A stretch of 59,865 nucleotides of DNA from Dermabacter sp. p3-SID358 (GCF_025147465.1 NZ_JALXOZ010000015.1:1-59865); one strand, 5' to 3'; counted from the first letter of the stretch, positions 43,907 through 53,709 are shown. Notes: generated by a model from the letters alone, not told the origin. Translations and numbers: made by a program.

Positions 43907-46900
43907 CTAGCCCTGGTCGTAGGCGTCAAGCGGCTGGCACGAGCACACGAGGTTGCGGTCGCCGTACGCCTGATCGATACGCCTCACAGGCGGCCAGTAT
44001 TTCGCCTGATACTGCATCTGCTGCGTCATGTGGAACTCCGGGGCGTAACCCGCCTCGCTCGCGGCATTGACGCCCGGGTACACCGCCTCATCGCGCGAGT
44101 AGGGGTGATCCCACTCCTCGCGCGCTACGGAGTACGCCGTGTGCGGGGCGTTGACGAGCGGGTTGTCATCCTTCGGCCATTCGCCCGAAACAACCTTCTC
44201 GGCCTCATCGGCAATGCGGTGCATCGCGAGGATGAAGCGCTCAATCTCCCACAGGTCCTCCGACTCGGTCGGCTCGATCATGAGGGTTCCCGCAACGGGG
44301 AAGCTCATGGTCGGCGCGTGGAAACCGTAGTCGATGAGGCGCTTGGCGACATCGTCGACCGTGATTCCCGTGCGATCGGTGAAGGGGCGCAGATCCACGA
44401 TGCACTCGTGGGCGACGAGCCCGTTTTCTCCGCGGTAGAGGATCTCGAACTTTTCGCTGAGCCTCTTCGCCATGTAGTTCGCCGCGAGCACGGCCGAGGC
44501 GGTCGCGTGACGCAGGCCCTTTGCGCCCATGAGGCGAATGTAGGTCCACGGAATCGGGAGGATTGACGGGGAACCGTACGGCGCTTGCGACACTGGGGCA
44601 CCACCGTGGGTGCGATCCGCGCCACCAATGACGGGGTGCTCGGGGTTTTGCATGTCCGGGTGGCCCGGCAGGAACGGCGCAAGGTGGGCTTTCGCCGCGA
44701 CTGGTCCGACGCCTGGCCCGCCACCACCGTGCGGAATACAGAACGTCTTGTGCAGGTTCAGGTGCGAGACGTCGCCGCCAAATTCGCCTGGCTTCGCCAC
44801 TTCGAGGAGCGCGTTGAGGTTCGCGCCATCAACGTAGACCTGGCCGCCCGCGTCGTGCACGAGCTGGGTGATGGTGCGAACCTCGGACTCGTACACGCCG
44901 TGCGTTGACGGATATGTAATCATGATGCACGCGAGTTCATCCGCGTGATCCTTGATCTTCTGCTTGAGGTCGTCGAGGTCCACGTTGCCGTTGGCATCGC
45001 TCGCGACGACCACGACGCGCAGGCCTGCGAGAACGGCCGACGCAGCGTTTGTGCCGTGCGCGGAGCTTGGCACGAGGCACACGGTTCGCGCGGATTCGCC
45101 ACGGCTCGCGTGGTAGGCGCGAATCGCGAGGAGACCCGCATACTCGCCCTGCGAGCCAGCGTTCGGCTGGAGCGAAACGGTGTCGTAGCCCGTGACGTCG
45201 GCGAGCCAAGTCTCGAGCTGCGTGATGAGTTCGACGTAGCCTTCGACATCGCTCGCGGGAGCCGCGGGGTGGATCGCGTTGAACTCGGGCCACGTGACCG
45301 CGGCCATTTCCGTCGCGGCATTGAGCTTCATGGTGCACGAGCCGAGCGGGATCATGCCGCGATCGAGCGCGTAGTCCTTGTCCGCAAGGCGGCGCAGGTA
45401 GCGCATCATCGCAGTCTCGGAACGGAACGAGTTGAACACGGGGGCCTCAAGATAGGCCGAGGTGCGGGCGAGGTCACCCCAGGTTTCGCCGGGTGCAGCC
45501 CATTCTTCGAGCGTGACATCGCCAACGTGCGAAGGTGCGAACTGCGCGAAAACCTCGGCGATCTCGCGGAGCGCGCGCGGCGTCACGGTCTCATCGAGAC
45601 TCACGTGGATCGTGTCGTCATCGGGTTGCGCGACGAGGATACCGCGCTCGTCGAATGCCTCGGCGATTGCCTCGGCCTTGCCATTGGCGCTCACTTCGAT
45701 CGTGTCGAAGAACGTCTCGTGCTTCAGCTGGAATCCATTCGAGGTCAGCCACGCGGCAAGCGACGCCGTGCGGCCCGCAACCTCGCTCGCAATGTGCTTG
45801 AGGCCATCCGGACCGTGGTACACGGCATACATCGAGGCCATGACCGCAAGGAGCACCTGCGCCGTGCAGATGTTACTGGTCGCTTTCTCGCGGCGAATGT
45901 GCTGCTCACGAGTCTGAAGAGCGAGGCGGTAGGCAGGATTACCCTCCGCATCGAGCGAGATTCCCACGAGTCGGCCAGGAATCTGGCGCTCGAGGCCCTT
46001 CGTCACAGCCATGTAGCCCGCATGCGGGCCCCCGAAACCGAGGGGAACGCCGAAGCGCTGCGAGTTGCCCACGGCGACATCTGCACCAAGCTCACCCGGA
46101 GAGGCGAGAAGCGTGAGTGCGAGCAGATCCGCAGCGACGACAGCCTTGGCTTTGTTGGCCTTGATCGTTGCAATCACCTCGCGCGGATCCCACACGCGAC
46201 CCGAAGCCCCCGGGTATTGCACGAGCGCACCGAAGTACTCGCCCTCGGGGGCGCCGTCGTTTGCGAAGTCGACGTCCTTGAGCTCGATCCCGACCGCCTC
46301 GGCACGCCCGCCGAGAACGGCGCGGGTCGTGGGGAGAACGTCGGTGTCCACGAGGAACACGTTCGACTTGTTGCCGCGAGCCGCGCGACGCGAAAGAAGC
46401 ATCGCCTCGGCGGCAGCGGTGGCCTCGTCAAGCATCGACGAGTTTGCGATTTCGAGGCCAGTGAGGTCCCCGATCATGGTCTGGTAGTTGAGCAGCGCCT
46501 CAAGCCGGCCCTGCGAGATCTCGGGCTGGTAGGGCGTGTAGGCTGTGTACCAGGCGGGATTCTCGAGGATGTTTCGCTGGATGACCGACGGCGTGTATGT
46601 GCCGTAGTAGCCGTGGCCAATGAGCGAACGCTTTACGGTGTTCTTCTTTGCGAGTGCGCGAAGCTCTTCGAGGGCCTCGGCTTCGCTCACGCCTTCGGGA
46701 AGCAGTGAATCCAGGCCCTCGTCGAGAAGGATCGTGCCAGGCACGGCCTTCTCGAGGAGCGCTCCAAGCGAGTCGAGGCCGAGCGCCTCGAGCATGGTCT
46801 TCTGTGCGTCGCTCGTCGTGCCAACGTGACGACGAACAAACGAGTGAAGGCCCTCGATCGCCGAGTTGTCGACAGCGACGCTGCTGTGGTGTTCAGACAT
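43907..46900 (-). CDS. gcvP: glycine dehydrogenase (decarboxylating), P-protein
   Basis: Decarboxylates glycine and passes the aminomethyl group to the lipoyl arm of H-protein. The 997-residue single-chain enzyme has [17 protein letters not shown] at the N-terminus, the first-half [14 protein letters not shown], and the PLP-lysine region [24 protein letters not shown] at 46900 has GAGGAG about 10 bases upstream. It follows gcvH by 22 bases, completing gcvT-gcvH-gcvP. The L-protein gene is not in this window. Confidence 0.97.
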   Translation of the reverse strand: MSEHHSSVAVDNSAIEGLHSFVRRHVGTTSDAQKTMLEALGLDSLGALLEKAVPGTILLDEGLDSLLPEGVSEAEALEELRALAKKNTVKRSLIGHGYYGTYTPSVIQRNILENPAWYTAYTPYQPEISQGRLEALLNYQTMIGDLTGLEIANSSMLDEATAAAEAMLLSRRAARGNKSNVFLVDTDVLPTTRAVLGGRAEAVGIELKDVDFANDGAPEGEYFGALVQYPGASGRVWDPREVIATIKANKAKAVVAADLLALTLLASPGELGADVAVGNSQRFGVPLGFGGPHAGYMAVTKGLERQIPGRLVGISLDAEGNPAYRLALQTREQHIRREKATSNICTAQVLLAVMASMYAVYHGPDGLKHIASEVAGRTASLAAWLTSNGFQLKHETFFDTIEVSANGKAEAIAEAFDERGILVAQPDDDTIHVSLDETVTPRALREIAEVFAQFAPSHVGDVTLEEWAAPGETWGDLARTSAYLEAPVFNSFRSETAMMRYLRRLADKDYALDRGMIPLGSCTMKLNAATEMAAVTWPEFNAIHPAAPASDVEGYVELITQLETWLADVTGYDTVSLQPNAGSQGEYAGLLAIRAYHASRGESARTVCLVPSSAHGTNAASAVLAGLRVVVVASDANGNVDLDDLKQKIKDHADELACIMITYPSTHGVYESEVRTITQLVHDAGGQVYVDGANLNALLEVAKPGEFGGDVSHLNLHKTFCIPHGGGGPGVGPVAAKAHLAPFLPGHPDMQNPEHPVIGGADRTHGGAPVSQAPYGSPSILPIPWTYIRLMGAKGLRHATASAVLAANYMAKRLSEKFEILYRGENGLVAHECIVDLRPFTDRTGITVDDVAKRLIDYGFHAPTMSFPVAGTLMIEPTESEDLWEIERFILAMHRIADEAEKVVSGEWPKDDNPLVNAPHTAYSVAREEWDHPYSRDEAVYPGVNAASEAGYAPEFHMTQQMQYQAKYWPPVRRIDQAYGDRNLVCSCQPLDAYDQG

Positions 46901-46922
46901 GAACGGGAAACTCCTCAAATAT

Positions 46923-47291
46923 TTACTTGCTGGTCAGCTCGGCATATTCCTCAGCCGAGAGAAGATCGTCGGGCGTATCGGTGACCTTGATCCTAATGAG
47001 CCATGCCTCGCCGAAGGGATCCTCATTCACCTTTTCGGGGCTCTCGACGACGTCCTCGTTAACCTCCGTAACTTCGCCGGAGATCGGCGCGAAAAGATCC
47101 GAGACCGACTTGGTCGACTCGATTTCGCCCATCTCTGTACCGGCCTCAACCTCTTCGCCCACGGAAGGGAGATCAACGTACACGACGTCGCCGAGCTGAT
47201 CGGCTGCAAAATCGGTCACGCCGATCGTTGCGGTGCCATCGCCCTCATCGCGCACCCATTCGTGGTCCTTGCTGTACTTCAGGTCAGACAT
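46923..47291 (-). CDS. gcvH: glycine cleavage system H-protein
   Basis: Lipoyl carrier of the glycine cleavage complex. The 122 residues contain [25 protein letters not shown] and the lipoylation site [15 protein letters not shown], where the lysine carries lipoate. ATG at 47291 follows AAAGGAAC. Middle gene of the gcvT-gcvH-gcvP operon. Confidence 0.97.
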   Translation of the reverse strand: MSDLKYSKDHEWVRDEGDGTATIGVTDFAADQLGDVVYVDLPSVGEEVEAGTEMGEIESTKSVSDLFAPISGEVTEVNEDVVESPEKVNEDPFGEAWLIRIKVTDTPDDLLSAEEYAELTSK

Positions 47292-47342
47292 CTTTGTTCC
47301 TTTCAGAGTGTGTGAAGTAGATCTTCGTGAAAATCCTAAGGT

Positions 47343-47360
47343 CCGCCTCCTGGTAGGCGG
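47343..47360 (-). terminator. intercistronic hairpin between gcvT and gcvH
   Basis: CCGCCT (43-48) pairs with AGGCGG (55-60) in the 77-base gap; on the minus strand it is followed by ACCTTAGGATTTT. Could attenuate or stabilise rather than end the transcript. Confidence 0.4.
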
Positions 47361-47369
47361 CCTCATGCG

Positions 47370-48491
47370 CTACTTGGCGCGGGAGTAAAACGGGAGGGGG
47401 ACGACGGTGGCCGGGAGCGCCTTGCCGCGCACGTCAATCGAGAGCTCCTGACCTTCGCTCGCGAGTCGCGGCTCGACGTAGGCAAGAGCGATCGGGTAAC
47501 CAAGTGTTGGTGAGAGCGCACCCGAGGTCAGCTCGCCCACTTCCTCGCCATTCTCATCGCGCAGAGCGTAGCCCGCGCGGCCGGCGCGGCGACCGTCGGC
47601 CTTGAGACCCACGAGAACTCGCCGATCCGAAAAGTCCTTCCCCTCAAGCGCCTCGCGGCCCACAAACTCGCCCTTCGATTTGAAGGCGACCACGCGACCG
47701 AGACCTGCCTGGGCAGGGACGATGTCAAGGCTCAGTTCGTGCCCGTAAAGCGGCATGCCCGCCTCGAGACGAAGCGTGTCACGGCATGCAAGGCCACACG
47801 GCTGGATGTCCTCGCCACCGATCTCGGCTATGGCGTCCCACGTCTTCACGCCGAGGGCATTCGGGACGTAAATCTCGAAGCCATCCTCACCCGTATAACC
47901 GGTGCGAGCGAACAGAATTTCCTCACCGTCGAATGTGCCCGCGAGCACGCGGTAGTACTTGAGCGCGTCGAGCGCGTCGAGATCAACGTCGACTCCCTCG
48001 CGTTCGGCGAAAGCACGCACGATCACGGCCGATTTCGGGCCTTGAACAGCAACGAGAGCAATCTCCTCACTCCTGTCGGCAACCTCGACATCAAAACGCT
48101 CGGCACGCTCAGCGAGAGTCTTCGCATCGACCAGCCGGTTGCCGGCGTTCGGAACCGTGAGAAAACGATCGTCCGCGAGGCGGTAGACGATCAAGTCGTC
48201 AATGATGCCGCCCTCGTCATTCAGAAGAAGCGAATACTTCGCGCGTCCAACCTCGAGGGTGCTGACCTTCCCCGCGAGCGCATAGTCAAGCGCCTCGCCA
48301 GCTTCGGGCCCCGTGAAGAACACCTCGCCCATGTGCGAGAGGTCGAACTGGCCTGCGCGCTCACGAACAGCGGCGTGCTCGGCAAGGTCTGAGGTGTAGC
48401 GCACCGGCATATTCCAGCCGGCGAAATCGGTAAACGAGGCGCCTTCGCGCTCGTGGACGGCAAACAGCGGGCTATTGATGAGCTCGGCCAT
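47370..48491 (-). CDS. gcvT: aminomethyltransferase, T-protein
   Basis: Transfers the methylene group from H-protein to tetrahydrofolate, releasing ammonia. The 373 residues contain FTDFAGWNMPVRYTSDLAEHAAVRERAGQFDLSHMGEV, VQGPKSAVIVRAF, ARTGYTGEDGFEIYV and GLACRDTLRLEAGMPLYGHEL. ATG at 48491 follows AGGAAAC. First gene of the operon. The 160-base gap to the divergent GNAT gene shows no convincing glycine riboswitch. Confidence 0.97.
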   Translation of the reverse strand: MAELINSPLFAVHEREGASFTDFAGWNMPVRYTSDLAEHAAVRERAGQFDLSHMGEVFFTGPEAGEALDYALAGKVSTLEVGRAKYSLLLNDEGGIIDDLIVYRLADDRFLTVPNAGNRLVDAKTLAERAERFDVEVADRSEEIALVAVQGPKSAVIVRAFAEREGVDVDLDALDALKYYRVLAGTFDGEEILFARTGYTGEDGFEIYVPNALGVKTWDAIAEIGGEDIQPCGLACRDTLRLEAGMPLYGHELSLDIVPAQAGLGRVVAFKSKGEFVGREALEGKDFSDRRVLVGLKADGRRAGRAGYALRDENGEEVGELTSGALSPTLGYPIALAYVEPRLASEGQELSIDVRGKALPATVVPLPFYSRAK

Positions 48492-48638
48492 CGGGTTTCC
48501 TGCCCTTTCTTGCGCGACATTCGCGCTGTGGTTCCCGCATCGGCGCGGGGATGTTCAGGTTGCAGTGACATGAACGCGACTGAAACTCAAGATGACTCGC
48601 ATCGTGGAGGCCCCTCGAAATGTCTCAGGCGTCACAGT

Positions 48639-48644
48639 TAAACT
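48639..48644 (+). promoter_or_regulatory. -10 box for the GNAT gene
   Basis: TAAACT, seven bases (AGTAGCC), then GTG at 48652; no ribosome binding site, so a leaderless transcript is likely. Confidence 0.6.
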
Positions 48645-48651
48645 AGTAGCC

Positions 48652-49191
48652 GTGAGACGCGAACAAGAACCCTATTGGCCGGTTCGGCTGCGCACCGAAC
48701 GACTTCATATCCGGGAACCCGGAGAGGCGGATCGGGAAGATTACGTGCGGCTCATGACTGACCCTTCGGTGAGCCGCTATCTCGGCGGGGCGGTGAACTT
48801 TGGCTCGCGTCAAGCCCTCGAGCTTTCACCGCTTGGCAACACGTGGGGGGCATGGATCATCGCCCACGGCGCAACCGATCACATGCTCGGCATTGCCAAC
48901 CTCAGCTACGACCGCGATGAGTTGGAAATCAGCTACGCCCTTCTTCCCGAGTTCGTTGGGCACGGTTACGCGCGCGAAGCCGTCACACGCATCATTGAAT
49001 TTGCACAAGACAACCTCGAAGAACCGGTCATGATCGCCGTAGTCCAGGCGTCGAATAAACGCTCGGTTGAGCAGCTCAAGAAGATCGGCTTCGATGTGCG
49101 CCGTGGTCTCGAAGAATTTGGGAGCCAGCAGCTCCTCATGGAATACCCACTTCGCGAAGCTCCGAGCGAGCACCAAGCCTCAGTTGGCTAG
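48652..49191 (+). CDS. GNAT-family N-acetyltransferase (RimJ/RimL-like)
   Basis: A 179-residue acetyltransferase: RLRTERLHIREPGEADREDYVRLMTDP at the N-terminus is typical of ribosomal-protein and aminoglycoside-type GNATs, followed by LEISYALLPEFVGHGYAREAVTRIIEFA (acetyl-CoA loop, Q/R-x-x-G-x-G/A variant GHGYA) and ASNKRSVEQLKKIGFDV. GTG at 48652 is preferred for the leaderless box; a longer frame begins at 48592. Substrate unknown. Confidence 0.85.
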   Translation: MRREQEPYWPVRLRTERLHIREPGEADREDYVRLMTDPSVSRYLGGAVNFGSRQALELSPLGNTWGAWIIAHGATDHMLGIANLSYDRDELEISYALLPEFVGHGYAREAVTRIIEFAQDNLEEPVMIAVVQASNKRSVEQLKKIGFDVRRGLEEFGSQQLLMEYPLREAPSEHQASVG

Positions 49192-49209
49192 CAGGACTCG
49201 ACCCGCACT

Positions 49210-50004
49210 TTAGAACGGATCAAGGAAAGGATTTCGTTTCTCGCGCAGCCTGCGATCAGCCCATCGCGTGAGCACCGTGTGCGCGTCCTCGCGCACGACA
49301 TAGTCGAACACCCCCGCGAGGCGAGCAGAGTCCGCATACGGATCAATGCACACTGTCACCGCACCGCACGCGCGCGCGAGCGGCGCTAGCAACGCTGCCG
49401 GGGCGACGGTGTTGGAGGTCCCAACGGCGAGGAACACATCGCAATTGCGCGTCGCATTCTCCGAATGTTCAAGCACGCCAGTCGGGAGCATCTCGCCAAA
49501 GAGAACGATGTCTGGTCGCGTGGGGGCTCCGCACGCGGGACACTTGTGCGGGATTCCATAGTGGGCCGGATCGGACGGATCGCGTGATTCATCAAGATGC
49601 ACCGCGAGGTACGCCCGCCACTGACATTCGTGATTCAGGCAGACGGCTTGCGCCGCGCTTCCGTGCAGTTCGTCCACGTCATGTGAGCCGGCAAACTGGT
49701 GCAGCCCGTCAACGTTTTGGGTGAGAATCTTCGCCTCGAGCGCAGCAAGCGCCCGGTGGCCGGGAGTGGGGCCAGCGATGAGTGCCTTTTCGAATACGCT
49801 CCCCCACACGCGCCACAGCAGCGGCAGGTTCTCCGGGAGACGATCAACGTCCATAGCCGCTTCGAGATCCGGGTTCTCATCCCAAATGCCGCCTGGCCCG
49901 CGGAACGTCGCAAGGCCCGCTGCGGCACTGAGGCCGGCGCCGGTCAGGGCCACGACCCGCTCATGATGCGGGCGAAGTTCGAACTGGCGATTGCTCACGG
50001 GCAC
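49210..50004 (-). CDS. Sir2-family NAD-dependent protein deacylase
   Basis: A 264-residue sirtuin with VVALTGAGLSAAAGLATFRG (NAD loop), ILTQNVDGLHQFAGS, catalytic HGS, a zinc site CLNHEC...CPACG, RPDIVLFGEMLP and VAVGTSNTVAPAALL near the C-terminal NAD site. The usual I-S in GAGIS is L-S. Tyr and Arg marking desuccinylases are not seen after FRG, so deacetylation is the more likely activity. GTG start at 50004, immediately after trpS, probably co-transcribed with it and the LacI gene. Confidence 0.92.
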   Translation of the reverse strand: MPVSNRQFELRPHHERVVALTGAGLSAAAGLATFRGPGGIWDENPDLEAAMDVDRLPENLPLLWRVWGSVFEKALIAGPTPGHRALAALEAKILTQNVDGLHQFAGSHDVDELHGSAAQAVCLNHECQWRAYLAVHLDESRDPSDPAHYGIPHKCPACGAPTRPDIVLFGEMLPTGVLEHSENATRNCDVFLAVGTSNTVAPAALLAPLARACGAVTVCIDPYADSARLAGVFDYVVREDAHTVLTRWADRRLREKRNPFLDPF

Positions 50005-50006
50005 AC

Positions 50007-51107
50007 TCAGTAGCGCATACCCATGCGGTCGCGAACCTCATCGAGGGTCTGCACCGCCTTTTCCCGTGCGCGTTCGGTTCCCGCGCGCAGCACCTCGAAG
50101 AGGTAGTCGGGGTTTGCCTCAAGCTCGGCGCGGCGTGCACGTACGGGTTCGAGGTGGGCGTTGAGGGCGTCGGCGCACATCACCTTGAGCGTACCCGCCC
50201 CCTTATCGCCGATTTCTTCGGCGATGTCCTCGGGCGTGCGGCCCGTGCACTCGGCCGTAATCGTCAGCAAATTCGAAACCTCCGGGCGATTTTCGGGATC
50301 AAAGGTAATGAGGCGCTCCGAGTCCGTCTTCGCTTTCTTAATCTTCTTCGCGGTCTCCGCCGCGGTCATCTTGAGCATGACCGAATTGCCACGCGACTTC
50401 GACATTTTGTCACCATCGAGGCCGAGGATCACGGCGGCCTTCGACAGGAGCGCGTCCGGCTCCGGGAAGTACTTCTCGCCACCCGCGAAGCGGTCGTTGA
50501 AGCGGCGCGCGATAAGCCGGGTTTGCTCGATGTGCGGAAGCTGATCCTTGCCGACGGGAACGAGGTTGCCGTGACAGAAGAGGATGTCGGCGGCCTGGTG
50601 GACAGGGTAGGTGAGGAGCAAGCCCCCCATCGCGGTCTTGCCCGCAGCCTGCATCTCCGACTTCACCGTGGGGTTGCGCTCGAGCTCGGGCTGCGTGACG
50701 AGCGAAAGGAAGGGAAGCATGAGCTGATTGAGCTCGGGCACGCCCGAGTGCGCGAAGATCGTCGCACGCTCGGGATCAATACCGGCCGCAAGGTAGTCGG
50801 TGAGAAGCTCGCGCACCGAGCCTTTGATGTCGCCCGAAACATCACGGTCGGTGATGACCTGGTAGTCGGCGACGAGAATCCAGGTCTCGACCCCCTGCTG
50901 CTGCAAGCGCACTCTGTTTTTTAGGGTGCCGAAGTAGTGGCCGATGTGAAGGGCGCCAGTTGGGCGATCCCCCGTGAGCATGCGGAAAACCGAAGGGTCC
51001 TTCGCGAGCTGCTCCTCAACCTGGGCGTTGCGCTTGAGCGCGGCCTCGTAGGTTTTATTAGGGATATCGGCGATATGGGTCGTGGGGGCAGGTTCGGTGG
51101 TGTTCAC
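50007..51107 (-). CDS. trpS: tryptophanyl-tRNA synthetase
   Basis: Charges tryptophan tRNA. The 366-residue class I enzyme shows TGDRPTGALHIGHYFG (HIGH), GLLLTYPVHQAADILF, VGKDQLPHIEQTR and KMSKSRGNS. The start GTG at 51107 overlaps the stop of the upstream LacI gene (GTGA); a TAGGCT box seven bases upstream, inside the end of the LacI gene, suggests an additional leaderless promoter. Confidence 0.96.
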   Translation of the reverse strand: MNTTEPAPTTHIADIPNKTYEAALKRNAQVEEQLAKDPSVFRMLTGDRPTGALHIGHYFGTLKNRVRLQQQGVETWILVADYQVITDRDVSGDIKGSVRELLTDYLAAGIDPERATIFAHSGVPELNQLMLPFLSLVTQPELERNPTVKSEMQAAGKTAMGGLLLTYPVHQAADILFCHGNLVPVGKDQLPHIEQTRLIARRFNDRFAGGEKYFPEPDALLSKAAVILGLDGDKMSKSRGNSVMLKMTAAETAKKIKKAKTDSERLITFDPENRPEVSNLLTITAECTGRTPEDIAEEIGDKGAGTLKVMCADALNAHLEPVRARRAELEANPDYLFEVLRAGTERAREKAVQTLDEVRDRMGMRY

Positions 51108-52114
51108 GCTTTTAAGCCTATCGCGTTCGCTGGCGGCGAGGTGGTTTGGCGGACCACGAGCTCGGGGGGAACCACGAAAACGGCCCGTGGAGCCTGCCTC
51201 GACTCCCCCGCAGCGCTGCTCACGCTGCGGACTGCAGCTCTCGCGATCATGGGTACGGGCTGACGAACTGTCGTGAGCGCTGGGGTGTGGTTGGCACCGA
51301 GTGGGATCCCGTCGTACCCCACGACCGACATGTCGCGAGGAACGCGAAGGCCAAGATCGCGAATTGCAGAAATCGCACCAAGCGCCATCTGGTCACTGCC
51401 GCACACCATCGCCGTGCAGCCCTGGTCGTACAGCTCGAGAGCAGCTTGGTAGCCGCCCGCTAAAGAAAAATCTGTATAGGCGACGCAGCCATATTCGTGT
51501 GACCAATGCTGCTCGAACGCGGAAACTTTTCCGCGCACGGGCCACGTGTGCTCATCACCCACCGCGAGGCCCACGCGCTCGTGCCCGAGGTGCCGCAAGT
51601 GCTCAAGAGCGAGCACCACCGCTTTCGAATCATCGGTACTAATAAAGCTCGCGTCGAGGCCGGGACGCACACCATTCACGAGGCATAGCTTCACGCCATT
51701 GTCGACGCATGCGAGGTAGTGCTCGATGCTCGTTTCATCGTGGGCATGCTGCCCCGAGACGATCACGATGCCGCGCGCGCCGGCGCGAGCTAGTCGCTGC
51801 ATCGACGCGGCCTCTTGCTCTTCACTACGGGTGTTGATGCTCACGAGGGTCTCAAGATTTGCGGCACGTGCCTCGGCCTCAAGGCGTTCGAGGAAAAGCG
51901 AAAAAATGGGGTTCTCGATATTGGGAACCACGAGCCCGATGAGAGGGGCGGCATCGTCGAGGACGTCATCGGTTCTTCCGAGCGAGCGCGCTGCCGCAAG
52001 AACCTTGTCGCGAGTTGCAGCATTGACGCCGGGCTTCCCTGCAAGAACACGCGATACCGTGGCTTCACTCACGTGCGTCTTACGCGCAATATCGATGAGC
52101 CGCACCTTTGCCAT
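51104..52114 (-). CDS. malR: LacI-family transcriptional regulator (MalR-like)
   Basis: A 336-residue repressor with a normal HTH ([34 protein letters not shown]) and PBP-like sugar-binding domain ([64 protein letters not shown]). GGAGG precedes the ATG at 52114. Divergent from malE across a gap with an inverted repeat, so it probably controls the malEFG-glucosidase operon and itself. Gene symbol is by context. Confidence 0.88.
   Translation of the reverse strand: MAKVRLIDIARKTHVSEATVSRVLAGKPGVNAATRDKVLAAARSLGRTDDVLDDAAPLIGLVVPNIENPIFSLFLERLEAEARAANLETLVSINTRSEEQEAASMQRLARAGARGIVIVSGQHAHDETSIEHYLACVDNGVKLCLVNGVRPGLDASFISTDDSKAVVLALEHLRHLGHERVGLAVGDEHTWPVRGKVSAFEQHWSHEYGCVAYTDFSLAGGYQAALELYDQGCTAMVCGSDQMALGAISAIRDLGLRVPRDMSVVGYDGIPLGANHTPALTTVRQPVPMIARAAVRSVSSAAGESRQAPRAVFVVPPELVVRQTTSPPANAIGLKA
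51115..51120 (-). promoter_or_regulatory. possible internal -10 box for trpS
   Basis: TAGGCT, seven bases, GTG of trpS; the box lies within the last codons of the LacI gene. Confidence 0.45.
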
Positions 52115-52193
52115 GGGTCCCTCCGGGCCTAGAAGTCATGCGCGTACCGGGCACCAACGCCATCTCACTGATTCCACGCACACGAAAAGTTGC

Positions 52194-52212
52194 ATCGCAA
52201 GTTTCTTGCGAT
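52194..52212. promoter_or_regulatory. operator candidate in the malR-malE gap
   Basis: Perfect inverted repeat ATCGCAAG-TTT-CTTGCGAT. LacI-family proteins bind such palindromes, and CAAG/CTTG half-sites occur in actinobacterial MalR operators. It lies 13 bases upstream of the malE -35 box and overlaps the likely promoter of the divergent regulator. Regulator identity is inferred. Confidence 0.7.
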
Positions 52213-52225
52213 ATTTCCGTTATTT

Positions 52226-52254
52226 TTGCACAGATTTCACTTTCGCGCTACTGT
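52226..52254 (+). promoter_or_regulatory. malE promoter
   Basis: TTGCAC (52226-52231), 17-base spacer, TACTGT (52249-52254). The leader to the GTG at 52320 is about 60 bases and ends with AAAGGAG. Confidence 0.65.
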
Positions 52255-52319
52255 GATGCCACGACATTTCCCCGTCGCCCCGCACCTTCGCGGGTCCACC
52301 ATTTTCAAAGGAGAACACG

Positions 52320-53591
52320 GTGAAGATTCGCCGCAAGACTTTCCTCGCTGCGAGCGCAGCAACCATCGGCGCTACCGCCCTTGCCGCCTGCGGTGGCGAC
52401 AAAGCAAGCTCCGGATCCTCGGGCGCCTCGGATGGCGGCGAAGGCGGCGGTGCCGAAGCCCCCGAGCGAGCGGACGCCGACCTCGTTATCTGGACTGACG
52501 AAAAGAAGGCAAACTCCCTCAAGGACGCCGCAAAGAAGTGGGGCGAAAAGAACGGCATGACCGTTGCCGTCCAGATCGTTGCGACCGATCCCCAAGCAAA
52601 CTTCATCACGGCGAACCAAGCGGGCAACGGCCCCGACATGATCCTCGCGGCTCACGACTGGATCGGTAACCTCGTCCAGAACTCGGCCATCACCCCTGTG
52701 CAGCTCACCTCGAAGGCCACCGAGGCCATCGACGAAGTCGGCATGAAGGCTGCGACTTACGAGGGTCAGGTGTACGGTCTCCCCTACGCCGTCGAAACCC
52801 TCGTGCTCTACTCGAACAACGCCCTCACCGACGTGCCCGAGCCGAAGACCATCGAGGAACTCGTCGAGGCAGGCAAGGCCTCAGGCGCAGAAGATATTCT
52901 CTCGCTCCCGATCGGCGAAGAGGGCGACGCTTACCACATGGAGCCTCTCTACACCTCTGGTGGCGGCTACCTCTTCGGAAAGACTGCCGAAGGCGATGCC
53001 GACCCCTCCGACATCGGTGTGGGCAAGGAAGGCTCGATCGCCGCGGGAGAGAAGCTCAAGGAACTTGGCGAACAGGGCGTTCTCAAGACCTCGATCACGG
53101 GCGAAAACTCGATCGCTCGCTTCACCGATGGCAAGGCTGCCTACCTCATCTCGGGCCCGTGGGCTCTCGCCGACATTCAAAAGGCCGGCATGGACTACAC
53201 GATGAGTGCGATCCCGGGTTTCGAGGGCATGAACCCCGCCGAGCCGTTCGCAGGCGTCAACCTCTTCTTCGTTGCCGCCAACGGCAAGAATGCGGTCAAC
53301 GCCCAGACCTTCCTCCAGTCGATCGCGGAAGATCCAACCGTGATCGAGGAGATGTTCCCGATCAACCCGCTCCCCCCGGTCAACAAGGAGCTCCAGGAAA
53401 AGCTCGCTGGCGAACACCCCGACATGATCAAGAACGCTGAGCTTGCGGCGAAGGCGCTCCCGATGCCCGCGATCCCCGCGATGGCCGCCGTGTGGCAGCC
53501 GCTCGGTATCGCTCAGGCGAACATCGTCAAGGGTGCCGATCCCAAGGGCGCCATGGAGTCCGCGGGCGAGCAGATCAAGTCACAGATCTGA
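52320..53591 (+). CDS. malE: maltodextrin ABC transporter solute-binding lipoprotein
   Basis: A 423-residue extracellular lipoprotein. Signal peptide MKIRRKTFLAASAATIGATALAAC has a twin-arginine-like RRK start and a lipobox ending at Cys24, followed by a low-complexity linker (GGDKASSGSSGASDGGEGGG). The mature protein resembles MalE (LVIWTDEKKANSLKDAA, GPDMILAAHDWIGNLVQN, GKAAYLISGPWALADI). GTG at 52320 follows AAAGGAG. First gene of malE-malF-malG-GH13-GH13. Confidence 0.93.
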   Translation: MKIRRKTFLAASAATIGATALAACGGDKASSGSSGASDGGEGGGAEAPERADADLVIWTDEKKANSLKDAAKKWGEKNGMTVAVQIVATDPQANFITANQAGNGPDMILAAHDWIGNLVQNSAITPVQLTSKATEAIDEVGMKAATYEGQVYGLPYAVETLVLYSNNALTDVPEPKTIEELVEAGKASGAEDILSLPIGEEGDAYHMEPLYTSGGGYLFGKTAEGDADPSDIGVGKEGSIAAGEKLKELGEQGVLKTSITGENSIARFTDGKAAYLISGPWALADIQKAGMDYTMSAIPGFEGMNPAEPFAGVNLFFVAANGKNAVNAQTFLQSIAEDPTVIEEMFPINPLPPVNKELQEKLAGEHPDMIKNAELAAKALPMPAIPAMAAVWQPLGIAQANIVKGADPKGAMESAGEQIKSQI

Positions 53592-53621
53592 TCACTGCGG
53601 TAAACCTCCTGTGATTCTCAC

Positions 53622-53669
53622 GCGTGCGGGTGGGGCGCTCGGCAACGGCCTAGCGCTTCGCCCGCGCGC
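53622..53669 (+). promoter_or_regulatory. long intercistronic stem-loop between malE and malF
   Basis: An 18-bp stem with four G-U pairs (53622-53639 with 53652-53669) and a 12-base loop, beginning 30 bases after the malE stop. No T-tract directly follows, only CTCTTTT eight bases later. It could protect malE mRNA or partly terminate, giving more binding protein than permease. Confidence 0.65.
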
Positions 53670-53709
53670 ATGTCGCCTCTTTTCGCCCCTCTAGGAAGAG
53701 TCCACGCCA

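Noticed and set aside
44945..46708. 587-codon open frame on the plus strand
   Set aside because: Antisense shadow of gcvP, whose motifs are intact.
48492..48651. Glycine riboswitch upstream of gcvT
   Set aside because: Considered because of the gcv operon, but neither aptamer core pattern could be traced in the gap; only TCTCAGGC-like bases on the wrong strand.
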